Shown here: piece by piece, positions 5,334 through 10,839 of the stretch | Layout of the letters: every line of letters starts with the position of its first letter | Numbering within the stretch: position 1 is the first letter of the stretch | Notes under the pieces: model-generated | Database searches by the model: none | Seen by the model: only the letters and a program-made list of their open reading frames with translations | Told to the model about the DNA's origin: nothing | Origin: a virus | Reading direction: 5' to 3' (one strand) | DNA length: 28,912 nucleotides | IMG/VR virus record: IMGVR_UViG_3300005832_000058 | Coordinates: 1 to 28,912 of that record | Translations under genes and position numbers: made by a program

Positions 5334-6023
5334 TTATGAATTTGTCATATTTTTATTGCATATAGGACATTCATTTTCATTAAAACTTTTAATATTTTTA
5401 GTTATTAAACTATTTATTGGAATTGAACAATTTTCTACTATACTATTAAAATTATTTTTTGCAAATTCAGTTACACCATAAGAATAATATATTTTATTTA
5501 AATTAATATTTCTATTAATTATACAAAATACTGATATTGGTACTCCACTTAAGTTATATATTGATTCACATAATCTTGATACCGATCCGCCAGTAGTTAT
5601 TATATCTTCTATAATTATAATGTTTTTATTTTTAATAAATTCCTTAAATTCTGGTCTAAATTCCATTTTATGCGAAGGATCTATTGCTGTATATTTTAAA
5701 TGTAAATTATTTTTAATTTTTTCAACAATTTCTATTTCGAGTGTCTTTTTTTCAGGGAATATAAATGATTTATTTAGTTCACATGCTACTGGAGCAGCAA
5801 AAGATATTCCTGCAACTGCTGGGCCTGTTATTATATCATAATCTGTATATTTATATATTTTGGTTATGTTATCAACTAAACTTCTTATTATTTCATTGTA
5901 TAAATATGGAAATAATGTTATTCTTGTTTTTTCTATATACGTATTAGAATGTTTCCCCGATCTTAATATAAAATGTCCATTTTTAATTATTTTATTTTTT
6001 AATAAAACTTTATATAAATCCAT
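5334..6023 (-). CDS. pyrE: Orotate phosphoribosyltransferase-like enzyme
   Basis: The 229-residue protein matches the type I phosphoribosyltransferase fold. Residues 16-29 (GHFILRSGKHSNTY) correspond to the orotate-site signature of PyrE. Residues 136-149 (IIIEDIITTGGSVS) are the PRPP-binding loop, with the two acidic residues E139-D140 and the TTGGS turn. GPAVAGISFAAPVA (67-80) fits the conserved substrate-side segment. PyrE converts orotate and PRPP to OMP in pyrimidine synthesis. A C-terminal CPIC pair (C219, C222) after residue 205 is extra relative to usual PyrE (about 210 residues). It could instead be a related salvage enzyme. It is the longest gene of the left arm; its start follows AGGATTAACA. 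Confidence 0.8.
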   Translation of the reverse strand: MDLYKVLLKNKIIKNGHFILRSGKHSNTYIEKTRITLFPYLYNEIIRSLVDNITKIYKYTDYDIITGPAVAGISFAAPVACELNKSFIFPEKKTLEIEIVEKIKNNLHLKYTAIDPSHKMEFRPEFKEFIKNKNIIIIEDIITTGGSVSRLCESIYNLSGVPISVFCIINRNINLNKIYYSYGVTEFAKNNFNSIVENCSIPINSLITKNIKSFNENECPICNKNMTNS

Positions 6024-6031
6024 TGTTAATC

Positions 6032-6283
6032 CTAAAATATGTTTACTTCATATTCAATTTTTATGTTATATATTTTAAAACATTGTAATTCTCTTTTTAA
6101 TTTTCGTATTTTCATTGAATTAAAATCAAAACAATCAATATATTCAAAACCATCATCAGTTAGTTTCAAAAATATTGAACCATCTCCATTTTTCAGTTCA
6201 AATATATCTCCTATATCTAAATATTCAATAGTTTCTATATTAAATGTTTTTGGTTTTCTTATTATTTTTATAATATTTGACAT
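6032..6283 (-). CDS. Hypothetical beta-rich protein, 83 aa
   Basis: Unrecognised family. Residues 18-50 (TIEYLDIGDIFEL, SIFLKLTDDGF) suggest a small SH3-like or beta-barrel module of a type frequent in phage early genes, where a Gly-Asp turn is followed by a ligand-like strand. AAGAGATTAAA precedes the start. It ends 8 nt before the phosphoribosyltransferase gene, so the two are probably co-expressed. Confidence 0.55.
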   Translation of the reverse strand: MSNIIKIIRKPKTFNIETIEYLDIGDIFELKNGDGSIFLKLTDDGFEYIDCFDFNSMKIRKLKRELQCFKIYNIKIEYEVNIF

Positions 6284-6284
6284 T

Positions 6285-6431
6285 TTAATCTCTTATTAAT
6301 TTAAATGATATAGAATAATTTAATCCTAGCCGTATAAATAAAATTATAAATTCATAATGAAATAATTTAAATACAATTTCTAAATTATATACTGAAGAAA
6401 TTTTTGTTTTAGTTATTATTATATTTTTCAT
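6285..6431 (-). CDS. Small hydrophobic protein, 48 aa
   Basis: The start lies one base after the stop of the upstream gene, and the stop lies 1 nt before the next ATG, so the frame fills the gap exactly. The sequence is hydrophobic at residues about 17-33 (EIVFKLFHYEFIILFIR) and could be membrane-associated. Its last codons (AAGAGA) provide the Shine-Dalgarno of the following gene. No family is recognised. Confidence 0.5.
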   Translation of the reverse strand: MKNIIITKTKISSVYNLEIVFKLFHYEFIILFIRLGLNYSISFKLIRD

Positions 6432-6432
6432 A

Positions 6433-6636
6433 TTATGACATATTATTTTTTATTTGTTTAATCCAATTGTCTTCATGTTCTAAATTTAATCCCATTAATT
6501 CTTTTACTGTTTTCTGTATTATATTTGCATTAACAGCATTATCGCACATAAATTCTCCGTGCCAACAAGATGCCGTTAAACATTCTTCACATACTGTTAT
6601 TAAATCGGTATCTTTTAATTCAAAATTATTATTCAT
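6433..6636 (-). CDS. Cys-rich phage-conserved protein, 67 aa
   Basis: The motif CEECLTASCWHGEFMC (C16, C19, C24, C31, plus His26) is a probable zinc site. The following KTVKELMGLNLEHEDNW is a helix. Small proteins with this Cys pattern and Leu-Asn-Leu-Glu-His ending are, from memory, common in early regions of tailed phages, with unknown function. The start overlaps the stop of the upstream gene; the Shine-Dalgarno is weak. Confidence 0.6.
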   Translation of the reverse strand: MNNNFELKDTDLITVCEECLTASCWHGEFMCDNAVNANIIQKTVKELMGLNLEHEDNWIKQIKNNMS

Positions 6637-6811
6637 TTTTTATTTTTTTCAATATCTTTTTTATTCTTTTTGAAAATCTTGAATCTGTTTCCGTATATAC
6701 ATAAATAAAACCACCGTACTTATCTTTGGTTTTAAGTATTTCAAAATCTTCCTTTTCTAAATTCGGTTTAGTATACCATATTTCCCTTGCTAAAAACGAT
6801 AAATCAATCAT
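6629..6811 (-). CDS. Hypothetical protein, 60 aa
   Basis: Unrecognised. The start overlaps the upstream stop as ATGA, indicating coupling. The first half is acidic (KPNLEKEDFEILKTKD) and the C-terminus very basic (SKRIKKILKKIKNE), giving a strongly polarised charge. GGFIYVYTET in the middle looks like a beta hairpin. Confidence 0.5.
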   Translation of the reverse strand: MIDLSFLAREIWYTKPNLEKEDFEILKTKDKYGGFIYVYTETDSRFSKRIKKILKKIKNE

Positions 6812-7005
6812 GCCGTAGTTGAAAATTCATTTGATTCTGAGTCAAATATTTCCCAATCATCATCTAAAATACAATCTTTTTGTTGTTCAATAACCCTTTC
6901 TATTATTGTTCTTTCATTGTTCTTATAATACTCAATTTGTGGTGTTGATTTTTTAGATATATATCCGCGTACCTTGCAATTACTTATTGCTTTTCCTAAT
7001 TTCAT
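6808..7005 (-). CDS. Phage-conserved hypothetical protein, 65 aa
   Basis: Function unknown. A basic N-terminus (LGKAISNCKVRGYISKKS) is followed by an amphipathic helix and an acidic Asp-Trp segment (ILDDDWEIFD). The arrangement of a KVRGYISKKS strand and a short aromatic segment before a DDW motif is one I associate with small phage early proteins. ACAGGTAAAT precedes the ATG. Confidence 0.5.
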   Translation of the reverse strand: MKLGKAISNCKVRGYISKKSTPQIEYYKNNERTIIERVIEQQKDCILDDDWEIFDSESNEFSTTA

Positions 7006-7147
7006 ATTTACCTGTTAATGTTTTTGTTAATTTTTTATTTAATTGTTTATTAAATTTATATACATCATATTCTAAAATAATTATGCCGTATATTAATTTT
7101 GGAATAAAAAGTATTTTATTGAAAATGTATTTAAAAAAGTAAGTCAT
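6980..7147 (-). CDS. Small hydrophobic/basic protein, 55 aa
   Basis: This is the first gene after the leftward promoter and its long leader. The ATG is preceded by AAGGATTACA. Residues 1-26 are hydrophobic (FFKYIFNKILFIPKLIYGII) and residues 30-55 are Lys-rich, suggesting a peripheral or single-pass membrane protein. It overlaps the next gene by 26 nt. The same frame is open for 23 codons upstream of the ATG with no ATG, GTG or TTG start; that upstream stretch looks coding (VDLPLTGFLTTVKLLRIT), so the real start may be non-canonical and further upstream. Confidence 0.5.
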   Translation of the reverse strand: MTYFFKYIFNKILFIPKLIYGIIILEYDVYKFNKQLNKKLTKTLTGKYEIRKSNK

Positions 7148-7386
7148 TGTAATCCTTAATAATTTTACTGTGGTTAGAAAACCCGTTAACGGTAAATCAA
7201 CAATTTTATAATTTTAATTTAATAAAAAAATGTAATTAAAATAATGCTTTGCCGCTTGTTTATGTTTTCTTAAATTGTTTAAAATCTAAAATCTTGTGTT
7301 CCGAATAATATTACTATGTAATATTATTATATTATATTAATATATATATTATATATTATAATATATAAAGCCCCCTTCCTGTTTTT
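7148..7386 (-). other. Long AT-rich 5' leader of the leftward operon
   Basis: About 230 nt lie between the promoter at 7387-7415 and the first gene. Seen here: a low-complexity TA run (about 7325-7370), a perfect 11-bp inverted repeat with 3-nt loop (7304-7314 / 7318-7328), and a 10-bp perfect palindrome CCGTTAACGG (7183-7192). The RNA begins with a purine-rich segment, CAGGAAGGGGGC. No standard gene is visible. The leader may carry regulatory structure, but the palindrome lies where the first gene's frame could extend upstream, so it may be coding. Confidence 0.45.
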
Positions 7387-7415
7387 AGAATACCATAGAA
7401 AAAGTATTTTGTAAA
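7387..7415 (-). promoter_or_regulatory. Leftward promoter, extended -10
   Basis: On the minus strand, -35 TTTACA (7415-7410), a 17-nt spacer ending ATGG, and -10 TATTCT (7392-7387) with a TG one base before it. This matches a sigma-70-type extended -10 promoter. It lies right after the 7424-7699 gene and would drive the whole left cluster. Confidence 0.6.
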
Positions 7416-7423
7416 TACGATAT

Positions 7424-7699
7424 TTAAATTTTATTTTTTAGATATACTAAGTCTTCTAATATAAATTTTTTAAAACATTCATAGCAATATTTTTCATTAT
7501 TGAAATCATTATTTTCTTCTTTTACACTTTCTTCACATAATTTTAAATATTTATTATATTTATTAATATCTATATCTTTTAGTATAAATTTTACACATAG
7601 TCTATTATAATTATCTAATGATTTTAATAATTTTTCGTTAACAGATATTTTATACTTATCTAAAATTAAATCATCTTTTTCATTATTATTTATTGACAT
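7424..7699 (-). CDS. Hypothetical acidic protein, 91 aa
   Basis: Unrecognised, predicted largely helical, rich in Lys, Glu, Asp and Asn. A CYECFKKF segment (C72, C75) near the end forms a CxxC pair; C35 and C55 are isolated. The start is clear: AAAGGAGAACATGT then ATG. It is the first leftward gene after the divergent region and may be expressed separately, since another promoter lies immediately after it. A regulatory role would fit the position, but no DNA-binding motif is visible. Confidence 0.6.
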   Translation of the reverse strand: MSINNNEKDDLILDKYKISVNEKLLKSLDNYNRLCVKFILKDIDINKYNKYLKLCEESVKEENNDFNNEKYCYECFKKFILEDLVYLKNKI

Positions 7700-7749
7700 A
7701 CATGTTCTCCTTTTTAAATATATTAGTGTATCATTGTTCTTTTATATAA

Positions 7750-7778
7750 AAGATGCCATATATAAAAAATTTTTTCAA
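7750..7778 (-). promoter_or_regulatory. Possible leftward promoter with palindrome at start site
   Basis: On the minus strand, -35 TTGAAA (7778-7773), a 17-nt spacer ending ATGG, and -10 CATCTT (7755-7750). The spacer resembles that of the 7387-7415 promoter. A 14-bp perfect palindrome, CTTTTATATAAAAG (7739-7752), overlaps the -10 and the expected start and could be an operator. The rest of 7700-7879 shows nothing further that I can support. Confidence 0.35.
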
Positions 7779-7879
7779 CATATTTGTATTTTTATTAACA
7801 AATATTAAAGTATATTAACCTAATGCCTATTTTAATTATACGGTAGTAACCTATTGAGACTGATTTTTGATAAAAGAAC

Positions 7880-7908
7880 TTGATTTTAACTTATTAATAT
7901 GTTATATA
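7880..7908 (+). promoter_or_regulatory. Possible rightward promoter for a short RNA
   Basis: TTGATT (7880-7885), 17 nt, TATATA (7903-7908). Transcription would begin near 7915 and meet the intrinsic terminator at 7953-7990, giving an RNA of about 70-75 nt with no open frame of note. In such AT-rich DNA a chance match is possible. Confidence 0.35.
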
Positions 7909-7952
7909 TATAATATCATTGTTTTCCTTATAATACGCTTTATTCTCTATTT

Positions 7953-7990
7953 AGGCCGGGTTCCTACCAAAATATCCGGCCTTTTTATTT
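7953..7990 (+). terminator. Intrinsic terminator, rightward
   Basis: AGGCCGG (7953-7959) pairs perfectly with CCGGCCT (7976-7982), followed by TTTTATTT. The 7-bp GC-rich stem stands out in the AT-rich surroundings. It works only on the plus strand (no T-run on the other side). No gene lies upstream on this strand, so it ends either a small RNA or a leader, and it insulates the promoter that begins at 7989. Confidence 0.8.
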
Positions 7991-8017
7991 GGTATAGTAA
8001 TGTCTATGTGTTATAAT
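7989..8017 (+). promoter_or_regulatory. Rightward promoter of the structural arm
   Basis: TTGGTA (7989-7994), 17 nt, perfect TATAAT (8012-8017). The expected start is near 8024, 20 nt before the tRNA-like sequence and about 110 nt before the first rightward gene. The -35 begins where the terminator's T-run ends. Confidence 0.65.
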
Positions 8018-8043
8018 TTTAATATATATTTTACTAAATATAA

Positions 8044-8115
8044 GGGCTATTAGCTCAGTATGAAGAGCATGACATCGTAATGTTTATGTCGAAAGTTCAA
8101 ATCTTTCATGGTCCA
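8044..8115 (+). tRNA. tRNA-like, possible Thr(CGU), irregular anticodon arm
   Basis: The acceptor GGGCTAT pairs with ATGGTCC (7 bp, two G-T pairs). The D arm is GCTC-AGTATGAA-GAGC; the T arm GAAAG-TTCAAAT-CTTTC is perfect with a canonical loop. Positions 8-9 are TA and the discriminator is A. The middle arm is one base short: GACA/TGTT leaves a 6-nt loop TCGTAA, in which CGT (8076-8078) after T and before A is the best anticodon guess. An alternative GACAT/ATGTC stem leaves a 10-nt loop. It is either a divergent tRNA or a degraded one. It would be co-transcribed with the rightward genes. Confidence 0.55.
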
Positions 8116-8133
8116 CATATAGAAAAGATTACA

Positions 8134-8499
8134 ATGATGAAAGTTATTATAGCTGGATCAAGGACAATTAAAAATTATGACATTATTATTAAGGCAATTA
8201 CTGACTCTGGATTCAAAAATTATATAAAACAAGTAGTTTCTGGTGCAGCCAGCGGAGTTGATATGCTTGGCATAAGATATGCATTAGAAAATAGTATTGA
8301 TTTTAAAATATTTAAAGTAACAAAAGAAGATTGGAAGCAGAGAGGAAAATTTGCTGGAATATATAGAAATAGTTTAATGATAGCACATGCAGATGCTTTA
8401 ATAGCGATATGGGATGGGGAATCAAAAGGAACGAAAGATATAATAAATAAAGCTAGGATAAAAAATATTCAATATTTTGTGACAATTATAGGGAGTTAA
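8134..8499 (+). CDS. SLOG-family DUF2493 nucleotide-binding protein
   Basis: The 121-residue product has the Rossmann-like SLOG pattern of YspA/DUF2493 proteins. The first strand and loop read VIIAGSRTI (GSR at 8-10), then VVSGAASGVD (34-43), then ADALIAIWDGESKGT (86-100) with the Gly-Thr end that contacts phosphate. Family members are thought to bind nucleotide derivatives; several relatives take part in NAD- or ADP-ribose-related signalling, and phages often carry one near the structural genes. I chose the paired ATGs at 8134/8137 over an upstream ATG at 8080, because the upstream one lies inside the tRNA-like sequence. Confidence 0.85.
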   Translation: MMKVIIAGSRTIKNYDIIIKAITDSGFKNYIKQVVSGAASGVDMLGIRYALENSIDFKIFKVTKEDWKQRGKFAGIYRNSLMIAHADALIAIWDGESKGTKDIINKARIKNIQYFVTIIGS

Positions 8500-8503
8500 A
8501 TAT

Positions 8504-8716
8504 ATGATTAATCTTTTATTTTTTAGCTCAATTGAATATGAATATAATAAAAGCGATAATAAAGTAATATATAAAAAAATTTGTATACCTAAAAACAAAA
8601 TAGAACTTATTGAAGAGGTTGATGACAAAACATCTAAAATAAATGGTAAATTAGTATATCATAGTTTTAAAGAGGCAATAAGTATAATAAAAGGAATTAA
8701 AAATAAAAATATATAA
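8504..8716 (+). CDS. Hypothetical protein, 70 aa (weak FlbD-like pattern)
   Basis: GGGAGTTAAATAT precedes the ATG and lies in the end of the DUF2493 gene. The product has a strand-rich N-terminus, then IPKNKIELIEEVDDKTSKI, NGK and a final helix. This order (residue pair before a Glu-Val turn, NGK, then an Ala/Ile helix) faintly resembles the small FlbD family, but the likeness is too weak to name it. Confidence 0.5.
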   Translation: MINLLFFSSIEYEYNKSDNKVIYKKICIPKNKIELIEEVDDKTSKINGKLVYHSFKEAISIIKGIKNKNI

Positions 8717-8717
8717 T

Positions 8718-8918
8718 ATGTTAAATAAAAATTGTTTAAATTGTATACATCTAAAAAAAAATAATTTTTCTTATCCTATAAGTATTATAGGAAATGGATT
8801 TTATTGTATAGTAATTAATAATATAATATATAGTACAAGAAGATTAATATTTAGTGAAAGATTTTTAAAATACTTTAGATGTAGTTTTTATAAGTTAAGG
8901 AATAATAATGAAAAATAA
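8718..8918 (+). CDS. Cys-containing hypothetical protein, 66 aa
   Basis: CLNC at residues 6-9, Cys30 and Cys55 could together bind a metal ion; such spacing occurs in small phage zinc proteins. The middle is hydrophobic (YPISIIGNGFYCIVINNII) and the end basic. There is no good Shine-Dalgarno; translation may re-initiate from the upstream gene, whose stop is 1 nt away. Confidence 0.45.
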   Translation: MLNKNCLNCIHLKKNNFSYPISIIGNGFYCIVINNIIYSTRRLIFSERFLKYFRCSFYKLRNNNEK

Positions 8919-9201
8919 AAATATAATAAATAAAACAAAAATAAAAGAAGAATCAACTGAATTTATGAGTGTGTGCATCGAGTTAGAAAAGTCTGATATA
9001 TATTTATTGTCTGTAGAAGTCCCAATAACTAAAGAGAATATGAATGATAATAAAAAAATAAATTATCAAGCAATTACAATGGGTTGGAATGCAATAAATA
9101 ATAAATTAGTTGATTTAGATAAAGCTAGTGTTGGCAGTTCTTTTTCAAATAAAATTTTGAAAAGAATAAAAGTAGATAAAAATGGAAAAGTAATAAAATA
9201 A
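8908..9201 (+). CDS. Hypothetical protein, 97 aa
   Basis: Unrecognised. AAGGAATAATA precedes the ATG, within the previous gene (11-nt overlap). A lysine-rich N-terminus is followed by beta-like segments (VCIELEKSDIYLLSVEVPI) and a Ser/Gly-containing turn before a basic end. Confidence 0.5.
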   Translation: MKNKNIINKTKIKEESTEFMSVCIELEKSDIYLLSVEVPITKENMNDNKKINYQAITMGWNAINNKLVDLDKASVGSSFSNKILKRIKVDKNGKVIK

Positions 9202-9205
9202 TGAT

Positions 9206-9538
9206 ATGGATGAATTTAAAATAGGTGATTACGTAAAATGGGAAACAAAGTTAAATGGAATATCTATAAAAAAAGTAGGTAAAATAGTTTATATAGTAGA
9301 TCCATTTACTACGTTAGATGAAATAGATTATAATATATTAAAGAAAAACATTAGCAAAGTTTTCAATATTATATGTAATGATAAAAAGAATAAAATACAA
9401 ACATATAAAAGTTATTTAATATTAGTTGGTGAAAAAGAAGGTAATATACCTAACTTACATTGGCCTGATGCTTTAAAACTTAAAAAAACTAAAAAAAGAA
9501 AACAAAGAAAAAAGATAATAAAAAAAGAGATAAAATAA
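9206..9538 (+). CDS. SH3/KOW-like barrel with basic tail, 110 aa
   Basis: FKIGDYVKWETKLNG, VGKIVYIVDP, and later YLILVGEK form the strand and turn pattern of an SH3-like barrel of the kind found in many small phage proteins (IGDYV ... GKIV). PNLHWPDALKLKK follows, and the last 20 residues are almost all Lys/Arg, suggesting nucleic-acid binding. Its TAA overlaps the ATG of the next gene (TAATG). Confidence 0.55.
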   Translation: MDEFKIGDYVKWETKLNGISIKKVGKIVYIVDPFTTLDEIDYNILKKNISKVFNIICNDKKNKIQTYKSYLILVGEKEGNIPNLHWPDALKLKKTKKRKQRKKIIKKEIK

Positions 9539-9897
9539 TGGCTAAAATACCAGATAGTATAAAAATAAGTGTTAATACAGATGAAATAGAAAAAAAAATA
9601 CAAGAAACAGTAAAAGAATATGAAAATAATATAATAGAAAAAATAGCTTTTTCATTGTTTATTATGAATTATTTTAAACATGAATTTATTCCTGGAGAAA
9701 GTGATTTATATTATAAAGTTCATATTTTAAAAGAAAGAGAAATGTGGAAATCTGGAAATCAAAAAAATAGATTAAAATTTTTTTTTGATCTAGCTGAAAA
9801 GATATATAAAACAAATTTAAATAATAAAGATAAATGTAGTAAGGAAAACTCTGTATTTATGAATTGCTCTAAGCCCAGAGAAACTAGTAGTATTTAA
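9538..9897 (+). CDS. Hypothetical protein, 119 aa
   Basis: Unrecognised. Residues 14-45 form a long charged helix (IEKKIQETVKEYENNIIEK) that may be a coiled coil. The centre holds HEFIPGESDLYYKV and a KEREMWKSG turn, and the end is Ser/Asn-rich with two Cys. It lies between the barrel protein and the sigma-like factor, with start-stop coupling on the left and a 2-nt gap on the right. Confidence 0.5.
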   Translation: MAKIPDSIKISVNTDEIEKKIQETVKEYENNIIEKIAFSLFIMNYFKHEFIPGESDLYYKVHILKEREMWKSGNQKNRLKFFFDLAEKIYKTNLNNKDKCSKENSVFMNCSKPRETSSI

Positions 9898-9899
9898 AA

Positions 9900-10478
9900 A
9901 TGAAACGAAAAATATATAATATTGATTCGCTAGAATTAACAAAAGAACAAGAACAAAAGTTAAAAGAATATATTACTCTTATTAAAAAAATATGTCATAA
10001 ATATGCAAATAATAATGCTATGACAACATTTGATGATTTAGTACAAGAAGCATTAATAAAAATTGCATATACAATAAAAAGTAAATTTTGTATTAATAAA
10101 GAAACTGAAATATCATTTTATTATACTATGATAAAAAATTCTTGTCTTAGTGAATTACGTAATAATAAATTTAAAAATTATATGATAGTATTGGATGAGG
10201 TAAGTGTTGATAATAAATTATATAATAATAATATTGATGAAAATATAATTAATGAAGATTGTTACAAAATTTTGTCATCATTTCCAATTAGTGATTATGA
10301 AAAAAAAATATTAATACATTCGTTGGGTATAAATACATTTCATAAAACATGTAAAGAAATAGGTGAAATTATGGGCAAGAAAAGTGTTAACATAAGATTG
10401 GCAAAATCACATGCTGTTAAAAAAATAAGACAAAAGATTATGAAAGATAATAAAAATATTAATACATATGCCAGTTAA
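9900..10478 (+). CDS. Sigma-70-like transcription factor
   Basis: The 192-residue product has the two signature blocks of a compact sigma-70 family factor. Region 2 spans about residues 22-90: DDLVQEALIKI (45-55) matches the core-binding helix, and FYYTMIKNSCLSELRNNK follows the -10 recognition helix pattern. Region 4 is a helix-turn-helix at about 150-178 (TCKEIGEIMGKKSVNIRLA, then AVKKIRQKI). Such factors redirect host RNA polymerase. It sits just before the terminase, so a role in turning on late structural genes is likely, though inferred. The Shine-Dalgarno is weak. Confidence 0.75.
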   Translation: MKRKIYNIDSLELTKEQEQKLKEYITLIKKICHKYANNNAMTTFDDLVQEALIKIAYTIKSKFCINKETEISFYYTMIKNSCLSELRNNKFKNYMIVLDEVSVDNKLYNNNIDENIINEDCYKILSSFPISDYEKKILIHSLGINTFHKTCKEIGEIMGKKSVNIRLAKSHAVKKIRQKIMKDNKNINTYAS

Positions 10479-10833
10479 AAAATATGATAGAAAAAATAAA
10501 AAATTTTATATTATAAAGCCGAAGCTTGTTCATATAGGAAATATAAAAGCAAAAAAAATAAATAGAGAATTAACCGATGAGGAAAAATATAAAGTATATA
10601 AAGATGTTAATATTATAGAACATTTAGGAACTGAATTTGGGGCAAAAACTATACTTTCAATATCAGATTATGATATATTTAAAATAAGAGATGAAATAAA
10701 AAATAATCGTAATTTAATAAACAAAAATAAAATAAAAAATATTTCACATCCAACAAGAGTAGGCCAAATAACTGACCCTGGTAAGAAACAATCTAATTCA
10801 ATAGATGTAATAAAAAAACAATTAGGTTTATAA
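10468..10833 (+). CDS. Hypothetical protein upstream of terminase, 121 aa
   Basis: Unrecognised. Lys-rich N-terminus (VKKYDRKNKKFYIIKPK), helical middle (ELTDEEKYKVYKDVNII) and a Thr/Gly region near residue 97 (THPTR-like turn SHPTRVGQITDPGKK). Its place directly before the large terminase is where a small terminase subunit is usually encoded, but no helix-turn-helix is evident. It overlaps the sigma-like gene by 11 nt. Confidence 0.5.
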   Translation: MPVKKYDRKNKKFYIIKPKLVHIGNIKAKKINRELTDEEKYKVYKDVNIIEHLGTEFGAKTILSISDYDIFKIRDEIKNNRNLINKNKIKNISHPTRVGQITDPGKKQSNSIDVIKKQLGL

Positions 10834-10839
10834 TTTTAA

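Noticed and set aside
7148-7200. LPLTG sortase-type motif upstream of the 6980-7147 gene
   Set aside because: It is in a region without a proper start, lacks a signal peptide and the positively charged tail; chance match.
7325-7370. Replication origin in the TA-only stretch
   Set aside because: No repeated iterons or initiator gene is nearby; low complexity alone is not enough.
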